Assembly: GCA_023387375.1 (NCBI GenBank)
Contig: JAEWIE010000019.1
Location: 171,595 to 235,594 of the forward strand
Direction of reading: 5' to 3'
Source: Bacteroidota bacterium
Lineage (GTDB): Bacteria > Bacteroidota > Bacteroidia > Flavobacteriales > Weeksellaceae
DNA: 64,000 bases
The position numbers were made by a program, and so were the translations under genes. Positions 51,801 through 60,190 of this stretch are shown here, in pieces. Position 1 is the first letter of the stretch. Each line of letters begins with the position of its first letter. The notes beneath the pieces are model-generated. The model did not search any database. It saw only the letters and a program-made list of their open reading frames with translations, and had not been told where the DNA came from.

Positions 51801-51830
51801 AAACAGCCTTCAAAATATTGAAGGCTGTTT
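51801..51830. terminator. Bidirectional terminator between mscS and sucC
   Basis: Arms AAACAGCCTTCAA and TTGAAGGCTGTTT with AATA loop, with A/T-rich flanks. Confidence 0.87.
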
Positions 51831-51853
51831 TATGATAAGTGTATAGATTAGTC

Positions 51854-53047
51854 TTACTTCCCAAGTACTTCTTTCACTTTGTTTGCCGCTTCTTCAAGCG
51901 TAATTGCAGAGTGAATCGGAAGTCCTGCTTGGTCGATTAGTTGTTTTGCTTCTTCAGCGTTGGTTCCTTGTAATCTTACAATCAGTGGAACTGGGAATTC
52001 ACCAATTGCTTTGTACGCATCTACAACCCCCTGTGCTACACGGTCGCATCGTACGATACCTCCGAATATATTGATTAGAATTGCTTTTACGTTAGGATCT
52101 TTAAGGATGATATCAAATGCTGTTTTTACTCTTGCTGCATCTGCTGTTCCTCCCACATCTAGGAAGTTTGCGGGATTACCTCCTGAAAGCTTAATAATAT
52201 CCATGGTGGCCATCGCTAGACCTGCCCCGTTCACCATACAAGCTACGTCGCCGTCTAATTTAACGAAGTTAAGTCCTGCCTCGCCAGCTTCAACATCCAT
52301 TGGATCTTCTTCTCTCTTGTCTCTTAATTCCGCTAAGTCTTTGTGACGGAACAAAGAGTTGTCATCCAAGGTTACTTTTGCGTCAACCGCAATTATTTTA
52401 TTGTCGGAAGTCTTTAGAACTGGATTAATTTCAAATAGGGAAGCATCAATGCCAATATAAGCGTTATATAGACTAGAGATGAATTTCACAAATTCTTTGA
52501 ATGCATTTCCTTCTAGACCTAGGTTGAAGGCAATCTTACGAGCCTGGAATCCTTGAAGTCCTAAAGCCGGATCTACGATTTCTTTGTGAATCAAATGTGG
52601 AGTCTCTTCTGCAACTTGTTCAATATCCATTCCCCCTTCGGTAGAATAAACCACTGTGTTTTTGCCTTGAGCTCTGTCTAAAAGAATGGAAACGTAAAAT
52701 TCTTTGGTTTCAGTTTCTCCTGGATAATAAACATCTTCCGCAATTAGCACTGAGTTTACTAATTTTCCTTCTGCTGAGGTTTGTGGAGTCACAAGCTTCA
52801 TGCCTAGAATATTCTGTGCATTCTCTTTAAGTTTTTCTAGGTTAGGAGAAAACTTAACACCGCCACCTTTACCACGACCGCCAGCGTGAACTTGAGCCTT
52901 AACAACCCAACCTTCGTTGCCGTTCATTTCTTTAAGTTTACCTGCAGCGTCTAGAGCTTGCTCGACATTGTCTGCCACAAAACCGCGCTGAATTGCAACG
53001 CCATACTTTGCTAAAATCTCTTTAGACTGATACTCGTGAAGATTCAT
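51854..53047 (-). CDS. sucC: Succinyl-CoA synthetase beta subunit
   Basis: This 397-residue subunit has the ATP-grasp domain (MNLHEYQSKEILAKYGVAIQRG, VVKAQVHAGGRGKGGGV) and the C-terminal CoA-ligase part with ILINIFGGIVRCDRVAQGV and LIVRLQGTNAEEAKQLI. It makes GTP or ATP from succinyl-CoA in the TCA cycle together with SucD, whose gene is not next to it here. A perfect TAAATTTG element lies 44 bases before the start codon. Confidence 0.97.
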   Translation of the reverse strand: MNLHEYQSKEILAKYGVAIQRGFVADNVEQALDAAGKLKEMNGNEGWVVKAQVHAGGRGKGGGVKFSPNLEKLKENAQNILGMKLVTPQTSAEGKLVNSVLIAEDVYYPGETETKEFYVSILLDRAQGKNTVVYSTEGGMDIEQVAEETPHLIHKEIVDPALGLQGFQARKIAFNLGLEGNAFKEFVKFISSLYNAYIGIDASLFEINPVLKTSDNKIIAVDAKVTLDDNSLFRHKDLAELRDKREEDPMDVEAGEAGLNFVKLDGDVACMVNGAGLAMATMDIIKLSGGNPANFLDVGGTADAARVKTAFDIILKDPNVKAILINIFGGIVRCDRVAQGVVDAYKAIGEFPVPLIVRLQGTNAEEAKQLIDQAGLPIHSAITLEEAANKVKEVLGK

Positions 53048-53091
53048 AATATTTTAATTAGATTTAAATTCTTAAGTCGCACAAATTTACG

Positions 53092-53099
53092 AAAAAGTT
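53092..53099 (-). promoter_or_regulatory. Probable -7 element (TAAATTTG) for sucC
   Basis: TAnnTTTG match on the minus strand, 44 bases before ATG 53047. Confidence 0.5.
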
Positions 53100-53212
53100 A
53101 ATAGTTGAGAGGTGGGATAAATAGATTTTTTTACCCCTGAAAATTCTACGCGTTGAAAAGCACAAAAGAAAAGAGATCTCCCCGCTCCAACACGCTCGCT
53201 AAATTTCTATTT

Positions 53213-53599
53213 CTAAAGTTTCACTTTCAAAAAATGATAGATCAGAAGGCCCCAGCTGAGAATCATGAATAATCCTCCAAGCGGCGTAATGGGTCCTAAG
53301 AATTTCAAATTCACACCCCAATACTCTTGAAAGCTTAACGCATAAATACTAAACGAAAAAAGAAGCGTTCCTAGGATCATAAACCATGAGATCCATTTGT
53401 CCACGCCTGTGTCGAACTTCAAAATAAAGCCCACGATTAATAGAAAAAAAGCGGCGTACATCTGGTAGCGAACTCCGGTTTCAAAACTAGCTAACTTCTC
53501 GACGGATAGGATTTTGCGGAAGGCATGGGCACCAAAAGCACCAAGAATCACGGACAGAAGACCATAAAGGGCACCGATTACTAGGGTTAATGTTTTCAT
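53213..53599 (-). CDS. DUF423 family small membrane protein
   Basis: This 128-residue protein (start ATG 53599 rather than 53608) has four membrane helices and the DUF423 motifs GALYGLLSVILGAFGAHAFRKIL at the start and PLGGLFMILSWGLL near the end. Role unknown. The HMG-CoA reductase gene is 39 bases upstream on the same strand, so both may be on one transcript. Confidence 0.85.
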   Translation of the reverse strand: MKTLTLVIGALYGLLSVILGAFGAHAFRKILSVEKLASFETGVRYQMYAAFFLLIVGFILKFDTGVDKWISWFMILGTLLFSFSIYALSFQEYWGVNLKFLGPITPLGGLFMILSWGLLIYHFLKVKL

Positions 53600-53638
53600 A
53601 CAGCTCAAATTTGTTCTTATTGTTTACTTTAAAATTAT

Positions 53639-54973
53639 CTATTCTTTAATACCTCGAAGTTGGTTCAATTGTGAAATCACTTCATGATGGGTCACGGTTT
53701 TGGTTTTAAAATACGTCACGAAATAGTCTTTCTCTTCTTGCGTTGCATTGAGCTGATTAAGAATGTTAAAAAGGTGCATCTTCATATGTCCTTTTTGAAT
53801 CCCTGTGGTAATTAAAGAGCGTAAGGCCGCAAAATTCTGCGCAAGACCAGAAACCGCTAAGATACTCATTAGTTCCTGTGCAGAGGGTTTTCCAAGTAGG
53901 GCAAAGGAAAACTTCACCAAAGGATGCAAATTGGTGAGTCCTCCGACCACACCCACAGAAACTGGCAAATCAATCCAAAACCGGAACACTCCGTCTTCGA
54001 TTGTGCAGTGGGAAAGAGAGCGATACTGTCCGTCTCTTGCGGCGTAGGCATGCGCACAGGCTTCCGTAGCGCGAAAATCGTTTCCCGTTGCAATAACAAC
54101 GGCATCTACACCGTTCATGATCCCCTTGTTATGAGTGGTCGCCCGGTAGGGCTCCAGTTCCGCAATGGTAACCGCCTGCTTAAACTTCCAAGCAAACTCC
54201 TCGTTTGAAATCCCACTATCATCGTTGAGTTCCCCAATCGGACAGCTTACTTCTGCCCGAACAAGACAATCCGGGGTGTAGTTCGATAGAATATTCATAA
54301 CCACTTGAAGAGATTCTTTTTCTTGCTTTGTAAAGTCCTCATCGTTTTGCACTTCTTCACGCAGTGTCTTTCCAAACTGCTCTAAACAAGAATTGATAAA
54401 ATTAGCCCCCATTGAATCTACTGTATCAAAGCTCGCTTTGAGTTGGTAGTAATTCTCCATTTCTGCGGTCTTATCAATCAAGTGAATATTTAAAATCCCG
54501 CCGCCTCTAGCGCGCATATTATAGGTAATGGCCTCGGTGGCTTCCAAGAGTTTCTTTTTCAACCTAAAATTGAAAAAATGCTTGATTTTATAAGGTTCAG
54601 CTTCAAAAATGAAATGCGTATGTCCTAGTTTTTTGGTATTCACAATTGTGGTCTTAAACCCCCCTTTTTGAAGCCAAAATTTTGCTGCTTTTGATGCCGC
54701 GGCGACGACCGAACTCTCCTCTACAGCCATAGGCAAAGCAAAAAGCTTCCCATCAATCAAAAAATTGGGTGCTATCCCGTAAGGCATATAAAAATTGGTC
54801 ACTGTATTCTCCGAAAACTCCTCATGTAGTTTTTGAAGCTCTTCATCTGGGTTCCAATATTGAGTTAAGATCTCTTCATATTGAGCATCGCCATTTAAAT
54901 ATTCTTGGACAATCCACTCTATTTTTTGGGATTTATTGAGTCTTGAAAATCCTTCTATGGGTTTGTGCGTCAT
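53639..54973 (-). CDS. mvaA: Hydroxymethylglutaryl-CoA reductase, class II
   Basis: This 444-residue enzyme reduces HMG-CoA to mevalonate (or the reverse). The catalytic Glu lies in LPMAVEESSVVAA (E85/E86), the second motif is THNKGIMNGVDAVVIATGNDFRA (Lys and Asp), and near the end is a His region (TGIQKGHMKMHLFNILNQL). Flavobacteria make isoprenoids by the mevalonate route, so this is the biosynthetic reductase although the class is called degradative. A TATCTTTG element lies 72 bases before the start, and a small inverted repeat GGTCGT-TT-ACGACC (54996-55009) lies in the leader. Confidence 0.93.
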   Translation of the reverse strand: MTHKPIEGFSRLNKSQKIEWIVQEYLNGDAQYEEILTQYWNPDEELQKLHEEFSENTVTNFYMPYGIAPNFLIDGKLFALPMAVEESSVVAAASKAAKFWLQKGGFKTTIVNTKKLGHTHFIFEAEPYKIKHFFNFRLKKKLLEATEAITYNMRARGGGILNIHLIDKTAEMENYYQLKASFDTVDSMGANFINSCLEQFGKTLREEVQNDEDFTKQEKESLQVVMNILSNYTPDCLVRAEVSCPIGELNDDSGISNEEFAWKFKQAVTIAELEPYRATTHNKGIMNGVDAVVIATGNDFRATEACAHAYAARDGQYRSLSHCTIEDGVFRFWIDLPVSVGVVGGLTNLHPLVKFSFALLGKPSAQELMSILAVSGLAQNFAALRSLITTGIQKGHMKMHLFNILNQLNATQEEKDYFVTYFKTKTVTHHEVISQLNQLRGIKE

Positions 54974-55044
54974 GGTCTATTTGGGTATTACTCGAGGTCG
55001 TTTACGACCCATTCTATTTAATTAAATCTCCACTGGATTTGAGG

Positions 55045-55052
55045 CAAAGATA
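55045..55052 (-). promoter_or_regulatory. Probable -7 element (TATCTTTG) for mvaA
   Basis: TAnnTTTG match on the minus strand; leader of about 70 bases containing the GGTCGT/ACGACC inverted repeat. Confidence 0.5.
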
Positions 55053-55173
55053 ATGAAATATACTGTTTAACCCTTGCTTTGTAGTACTTTGTAGAGAGCT
55101 TAATTCCTTCTCTTTAAGAAGAAAATTCATACTTATTTATGGCTCTAAGATAGAATTTAACAAAACTTTGACA

Positions 55174-55186
55174 TTCCAAATTGGAA
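55174..55186. promoter_or_regulatory. Short palindrome TTCCAAATTGGAA upstream of yceI
   Basis: Exact inverted repeat with a one-base centre, about 75 bases before the -7 element of yceI. It could be an operator; no protein can be named for it. Confidence 0.3.
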
Positions 55187-55253
55187 GTCGAAAATAAAAA
55201 CCCCTAACTTTACTTTCTTATCTTACATCAATGCAATACCGTTCTTTAGAAGG

Positions 55254-55261
55254 TATCTTTG
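55254..55261 (+). promoter_or_regulatory. -7 element (TATCTTTG) for the YceI gene
   Basis: TAnnTTTG match 39 bases before ATG 55301, followed by an A-rich leader (AACAATTAAAAAATATTATT) typical of well-expressed Bacteroidota genes. Confidence 0.55.
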
Positions 55262-55300
55262 CACAATCAAAATACACAATAACAATTAAAAAATATTATT

Positions 55301-55810
55301 ATGGCAACAAAATGGAACCTAGACCCTGCTCACAGTGAAATTACTTTTAAAGTAAGACACCTTATGATTTCAAATGTGAAAGGAGAGTTTACAGATTTTA
55401 ACGTTGAGCTAGAAAGTGAAGACGATCAATTTAAAAATGTAAATGCAAAAGCAGAAATCAAAACGGATTCTGTGAACACCAAGAGCGCAGACCGTGACGC
55501 TCACTTGAGAGGTGAAGATTTCTTCAATGCGGAGAAATTCCCAACCATCACCTTCAAAACGAATAAATTGAATGATGAAGTAACAGGAGAATTAACTATA
55601 AATGGGGTTACAAAACCTATTTCTCTGGATGTTGATTTTGGAGGCGTAAATGTAGATCCATGGGGGAATACAAAAGCAGGTTTCTCATTTGATGGAAAAA
55701 TCAAAAGAAGCGAATTTGGTCTTAACTGGAACGCAGCTCTAGAAGCAGGAGGCGTGATGGTTAGTGATGACGTAAAAATCGCAGGAGAACTACAGTTCGT
55801 GAAAGCATAA
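55301..55810 (+). CDS. YceI family lipid-binding protein
   Basis: This 169-residue protein consists of a YceI beta-barrel: WNLDPAHSEITFKVRHLMISNVKGEF at the start, KSADRDAHLRGEDFFNAEKFPTITF in the middle and RSEFGLNWNAALEAGGVMVSDDVKI at the end. The barrel binds isoprenoid chains in known structures. Unlike E. coli YceI it has no signal peptide, so it would be cytoplasmic. It is divergent from the mevalonate-pathway reductase, which may or may not be chance. Terminator downstream. Confidence 0.92.
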   Translation: MATKWNLDPAHSEITFKVRHLMISNVKGEFTDFNVELESEDDQFKNVNAKAEIKTDSVNTKSADRDAHLRGEDFFNAEKFPTITFKTNKLNDEVTGELTINGVTKPISLDVDFGGVNVDPWGNTKAGFSFDGKIKRSEFGLNWNAALEAGGVMVSDDVKIAGELQFVKA

Positions 55811-55832
55811 ATTTTTCATAGTATAGTTTTTG

Positions 55833-55867
55833 GAGTTCATCTTGTGGCCACACAGATGAACTCTTTT
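55833..55867 (+). terminator. Terminator after the YceI gene
   Basis: Arms GAGTTCATCT and AGATGAACTC with an inner GTG-GC-CAC stem, followed by TTTTC. Confidence 0.82.
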
Positions 55868-55886
55868 CATTTTTAAATCTTTTCTC

Positions 55887-56720
55887 ATGAATTTACAAGA
55901 CCTGGAGCGACTTGCTTCTAACTTTAAGCCGACAGCGCAAATGCCAGTCCTTTTCTTAGGCCATGGCTCTCCGATGAACGCAATCGAGGAAAATCAATTT
56001 GTGCAAGGATTTCGTAAGGTAGCGAGTGAAATCCCTACCCCTAAAGCCATACTATGCGTTTCAGCCCATTGGTTCACAAAGGGAACCTTTGTTACTGCCA
56101 TGGAACTTCCTAAAACGATTCATGATTTTGGCGGTTTTCCACAGGAATTATTCGACGTGCAATATCCTGCAAAAGGAAGCCCTAGTTTAGCTGAGCAAAC
56201 CAAGGAACTACTTCTACCTGCCCCCGTACAATTAGATGAATCCTGGGGACTTGATCACGGGGCTTGGAGTGTTCTTCGCCACATGTACCCAGAGGCCGAC
56301 ATTCCTGTTATTCAACTAAGTATCGATTACACAAAGGATGCGGCTTACCATTTTGACTTAGCCCAAAGGCTATCCAAATTAAGAAATAGCGGAATTCTGA
56401 TTATAGGAAGTGGCAATGTCGTCCATAATTTACGCCTAATTGATTGGCGGAACATCAATACGATCGGAGCGGGTTGGGATTGGGCAATCGAGGCCCATCA
56501 GACCACAAATGAGTGGATTCTCGACGGAAATTTTGATCCTTTGATTACCTATCAAAAACAAGGCACCGCAATTCAATATGCAGTGCCCAGTCCAGATCAT
56601 TTTTTGCCGCTGATTTACGCTTTAGGACTCAAAGACAAAAAAGAGCAAATCTCTCTATTTAATGATGAGCTTATCGGCGGAAGTCTAAGTATGACCAGCG
56701 TTAAAATTGGAAATTTTTAA
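55887..56720 (+). CDS. ygiD: 4,5-DOPA dioxygenase extradiol-like protein (YgiD family)
   Basis: This 277-residue class III ring-cleaving dioxygenase fold has LFLGHGSPMNAI (metal-binding His), VSAHWFTKGTFVTA, IHDFGGFPQELFDVQYPA and SWGLDHGAWSVLRHMYP, and GSGNVVHNLR later. The family needs a divalent metal (zinc or iron) and can open the ring of DOPA, but the physiological substrate is unknown. Its stop is 4 bases from the stop of hutH on the other strand. Confidence 0.9.
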   Translation: MNLQDLERLASNFKPTAQMPVLFLGHGSPMNAIEENQFVQGFRKVASEIPTPKAILCVSAHWFTKGTFVTAMELPKTIHDFGGFPQELFDVQYPAKGSPSLAEQTKELLLPAPVQLDESWGLDHGAWSVLRHMYPEADIPVIQLSIDYTKDAAYHFDLAQRLSKLRNSGILIIGSGNVVHNLRLIDWRNINTIGAGWDWAIEAHQTTNEWILDGNFDPLITYQKQGTAIQYAVPSPDHFLPLIYALGLKDKKEQISLFNDELIGGSLSMTSVKIGNF

Positions 56721-56724
56721 GCGA

Positions 56725-58212
56725 TTAATCTACTATAAATTTTCTTTCTCGTATTAATGTGGCGATCGATAAAATATCTTTTCCTATAGGTCGATCGTCT
56801 TCTAATTTATCGACCTTAGTTCGAATTAGATCGTAATTCTTTTCTACAATTTTAGAGCATTTCGCAGGGCGTCTAAATTCGAGTCCTTGAGAGGCGAACA
56901 TTAGTTCGACGGCAAATATTGACACTAAATTATCAAGAACTTGGTTAAATTTTCGTCCCGAAATACTTCCCATGGAAACGTGATCCTCCTGACCTAGGCT
57001 GGTTGGAATACTGTCCGCTGAAGCAGGGAAACAAAGCGACTTGTTTTCACTCACTAATGCAGCCGATGTATACTGAGGAATCATAAACCCTGAATTTAAT
57101 CCTGAGCTTTCTGTAAGCAGTCTTGGAAGCCCAAATTTACCTTCTAAAAGCAAATAAGAACGTCTATCTGAAATATTTCCTAACTCGGCAGCCGCAAGCG
57201 TGGCATAATCAAGAGGCAAGGCAAGCAATTGCCCGTGGAAATTTCCACCTGATATACTTTCCTCTGCGCTAAGCACTATTGGATTGTCCGTCACAGAATT
57301 TAATTCGATTTCAGCTAGTTGTTTCAAATGTTCAAAGGCATTTCTAGAGGCACCATGCACTTGAGGTACGCAGCGCATCGAATAGGGATCCTGAACTCGA
57401 TCGCAGAACTCATGCGCCTTTAGGTTATCTGAATTTTTCAAGAGCTTAACCATGCGCTGCGCCACTTTCTTACTTCCTGCAAAAGGTCTTATTTCATGAA
57501 GCTCTTTTTTAAAAGGACTTCCAGAGCCCCGGTAGGCTTCAAGTGACATCGCTGCTGCAAGATCTGCAAGATCGAGCAAATAGCTCATTTTCTCTAAGCC
57601 CACAAGTGCGTGCGCAAGGATGAACTGGGTTCCGTTTATAAGTCCTAGCCCCTCTTTAGGACCTAAATCCAAAGGCTCTAGTTTATGCTTTTTCAATACT
57701 TTTGCGCTCTCTACAGGTACTCCGTCTTCCCAAATTTCTCCAAGTCCAAGCAGGGGAAGAACCATATGAGACAAAGGAGCTAAATCACCAGAAGCTCCTA
57801 CCGATCCTTGTTCGGGTACCACCGGGATTAAATCCTTTTCTACCATTAAGATGAGACGCTCAATCATCTTCAAACTCACGCCCGAAAATCCTTTGGAAAG
57901 AGCATGAATCTTTGCAATCATCATCAATTTCGATAATTTTTTATCAATCGGTTTGCCCACACCTACAGCATGAGAAATAATTAAATTGTATTGCAATTGA
58001 GCGGTTTCTTCGTCCGATATTTTCACATCACACAAAGGACCAAATCCTGTATTTATTCCGTAGACCGTTTGATCAGACTCTACAATTTTTCGCACATTCT
58101 TTTCCGAAGTGAGAATTCTTTCTTTCGCGGCCTTATTTAACTTGGCCAATTTTGGTTTTTCTGCAATGGCAAGCACATCCTCAAGTGAAAGCACATCAGT
58201 TCCGTATATCAT
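56725..58212 (-). CDS. hutH: Histidine ammonia-lyase
   Basis: This 495-residue enzyme turns histidine into urocanate and ammonia using the self-made MIO group from Ala140-Ser141-Gly142 in GSVGASGDLAPLSHM. Other landmarks are YGINTGFG with Tyr51 and QDHVSMGSISGRKF near residue 405. The other hut genes are not in this window. Since related tyrosine or phenylalanine lyases share the fold, substrate choice rests on the typical length and the VSEN/QDHVSM motifs of HAL. Confidence 0.92.
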   Translation of the reverse strand: MIYGTDVLSLEDVLAIAEKPKLAKLNKAAKERILTSEKNVRKIVESDQTVYGINTGFGPLCDVKISDEETAQLQYNLIISHAVGVGKPIDKKLSKLMMIAKIHALSKGFSGVSLKMIERLILMVEKDLIPVVPEQGSVGASGDLAPLSHMVLPLLGLGEIWEDGVPVESAKVLKKHKLEPLDLGPKEGLGLINGTQFILAHALVGLEKMSYLLDLADLAAAMSLEAYRGSGSPFKKELHEIRPFAGSKKVAQRMVKLLKNSDNLKAHEFCDRVQDPYSMRCVPQVHGASRNAFEHLKQLAEIELNSVTDNPIVLSAEESISGGNFHGQLLALPLDYATLAAAELGNISDRRSYLLLEGKFGLPRLLTESSGLNSGFMIPQYTSAALVSENKSLCFPASADSIPTSLGQEDHVSMGSISGRKFNQVLDNLVSIFAVELMFASQGLEFRRPAKCSKIVEKNYDLIRTKVDKLEDDRPIGKDILSIATLIRERKFIVD

Positions 58213-58370
58213 AAGATAATTTTTGACTAATTTACAACTTTTCCTAAAACTTCTCTCTTTCTATAGGTAGTAAATTAGATCGCTTCCTCAGCTTACAAAG
58301 CTTTGGTCTTTTCCACAATATAGAAACGTAACGCCCGCTTTCAAGAGAAGGATATCTACTTAAAAATTAG

Positions 58371-58378
58371 TACTTTTG
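58371..58378 (+). promoter_or_regulatory. -7 element (TACTTTTG) 4 bases before the uvrC start codon
   Basis: TACTTTTG-TATA-GTG: transcription would begin at or next to the GTG start, so the mRNA is predicted to be leaderless. Confidence 0.5.
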
Positions 58379-58382
58379 TATA

Positions 58383-60182
58383 GTGGACAGCGCATTAGAA
58401 TTACAACTTAAAACCTTACCGATAGACCCAGGTGTTTACCGATATTACGACGTAAACGACCAACTTTTGTATGTAGGAAAAGCAAAAAATTTAAAGAAAA
58501 GAGTACTCTCCTACTTTAATAAGACTCTATCCGGATATCGAACCAAAATTATGGTGGGCAAGATTCACCGTTTAGAAACGACAATCGTTCCAAGTGAATA
58601 CGATGCATTGCTTTTAGAAAACAATCTCATCAAAACGCATCGTCCTATTTACAACATCCTGATGAAGGACGATAAGACCTATCCTTGGATTTGCATAAAA
58701 AACGAAGATTTTCCGAGAATTTTCCTCACAAGAAATCGCATCAAAGATGGTTCTGAGTACTATGGACCGTACGCTAAGGTTAGGCCTGCGAAAGTTCTCT
58801 TAGATACCATCAAAACTCTTTATCAGATTCGTTCATGCAGCCTGAATCTTTCGCCTGAAAAGATTGCAGAAGGCAAATACCGCGTTTGTCTCGAATACCA
58901 CATCAAAAACTGCAAAGGTCCTTGCGAAGGACTTGAGACCAAGGAAAGTTACGACAAGAAGATCGAGGCTATTCGAGGGATGATCAAAGGGGACTTTCGA
59001 AAAGCAAAAGAGTACTTAGAGCAACAGATGACTAGTTTTGCGGAGAATCTAGAATTTGAAAGTGCTCAACTCATCAAAGATCGCCTCGTGCAACTTGAGG
59101 ACTACCAGGCAAAACACACCGTGGTGAATCCACACATTGATGATGTGGACGTTTTTGCCATGATTAGTGACGAGAGCGAAGCGTTTGTCAATTATTTTAA
59201 AATTAAAAATGGCAACATTATTCAAAGCTTTACCACGGAGATCAAAAAAGTACTTGAAGAAACAGACCAGGAGATTTTAGAAGAGGCTATTATTGAGATT
59301 CGGGAACGATTTAAGTCAGAATCCAAAGAAATCTATTTGCCTTTTCATCTTGCCGTTGAGTTTCCTGGGATCAAATTGATTGTACCCAAAGTGGGAGACA
59401 AAAAAAGGCTTGTAGAGCTTTCAGAAAAAAATGCCAAGGAATACCGGGTAGAAAAACTTAAGCAAGTCCAAATTGTCGATCCCGAGCGCCACACAAATCG
59501 GATTATGGCAGAAATGCAAAAACTGCTTCGAATGCCAGAGGAACCCCGTCATATTGAAGGGTTTGACAACTCGAACATTCAAGGAACCAATCCTGTGTCC
59601 GCTTGCGTCGTTTTTAAGGATGGGAAACCGAGCAAGGCAGACTATCGAATTTTTCATCCCAAAACCGTGCAGGGGCCAGACGATTACGCCACGATGGAAG
59701 AAGTGGTTTATAGGCGGTATAAAAGGTTATTAGACGAGGGCCAGAGTTTACCCCAGCTCATCTTAATTGATGGCGGGAAAGGTCAACTTTCCTCTGCGAT
59801 GAAAAGTCTTTCTCTACTTGGAATCAGCCATAAAGTCACCGTCATTGGCATTGCGAAAAGGTTAGAAGAAATCTACTTCCCGGATGATCCCGTGCCGCTA
59901 TATCTAGATAAAAAATCGGAAACTCTTAAGGTTTTGCAGCGCGTTCGAGACGAATCGCATCGCTTTGGTGTAAAGCATCATCGAACTCGCCGTAAGAATT
60001 CCACCATTTTGACGGAACTCGATCAAATTAAAGGCGTGGGCGAGAAAACATCCACACAATTGCTTCAGGCGTTAAAGTCCGTAAAACAGGTTAAGGAAGC
60101 CTCAAAAGAGACCTTGGAATCCATTGTAGGAAAACAAAAAGCTACACTGGTTTGGAATTATTTCCATCCGAATGAATCCTAA
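58383..60182 (+). CDS. uvrC: Excinuclease ABC subunit C
   Basis: This 599-residue nuclease cuts DNA on both sides of a lesion during nucleotide excision repair. It has the GIY-YIG domain (PGVYRYYDVNDQLLYVGKAKNLKKRVLSYF), the UVR helical pair that binds UvrB (AENLEFESAQLIKDRLVQLE), the RNase H-like 5' nuclease (GFDNSNIQGTNPVSACVVF, LILIDGGKGQ) and the C-terminal helix-hairpin-helix (LDQIKGVGEKTSTQLLQAL). The start is GTG at 58383. uvrA and uvrB are not here. Confidence 0.97.
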   Translation: MDSALELQLKTLPIDPGVYRYYDVNDQLLYVGKAKNLKKRVLSYFNKTLSGYRTKIMVGKIHRLETTIVPSEYDALLLENNLIKTHRPIYNILMKDDKTYPWICIKNEDFPRIFLTRNRIKDGSEYYGPYAKVRPAKVLLDTIKTLYQIRSCSLNLSPEKIAEGKYRVCLEYHIKNCKGPCEGLETKESYDKKIEAIRGMIKGDFRKAKEYLEQQMTSFAENLEFESAQLIKDRLVQLEDYQAKHTVVNPHIDDVDVFAMISDESEAFVNYFKIKNGNIIQSFTTEIKKVLEETDQEILEEAIIEIRERFKSESKEIYLPFHLAVEFPGIKLIVPKVGDKKRLVELSEKNAKEYRVEKLKQVQIVDPERHTNRIMAEMQKLLRMPEEPRHIEGFDNSNIQGTNPVSACVVFKDGKPSKADYRIFHPKTVQGPDDYATMEEVVYRRYKRLLDEGQSLPQLILIDGGKGQLSSAMKSLSLLGISHKVTVIGIAKRLEEIYFPDDPVPLYLDKKSETLKVLQRVRDESHRFGVKHHRTRRKNSTILTELDQIKGVGEKTSTQLLQALKSVKQVKEASKETLESIVGKQKATLVWNYFHPNES

Positions 60183-60190
60183 TGTTTTTC

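Larger units (their letters stand above)
54974..55300. other. Divergent intergenic region between mvaA and yceI (327 bases)
   Basis: The largest gap in the window. It holds, on the minus strand, a TATCTTTG element (55045-55052) and the leader inverted repeat 54996-55009 (mvaA), and on the plus strand a TATCTTTG element (55254-55261) and the short palindrome TTCCAAATTGGAA (55174-55186). No open frame or RNA gene is recognisable. Confidence 0.5.
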
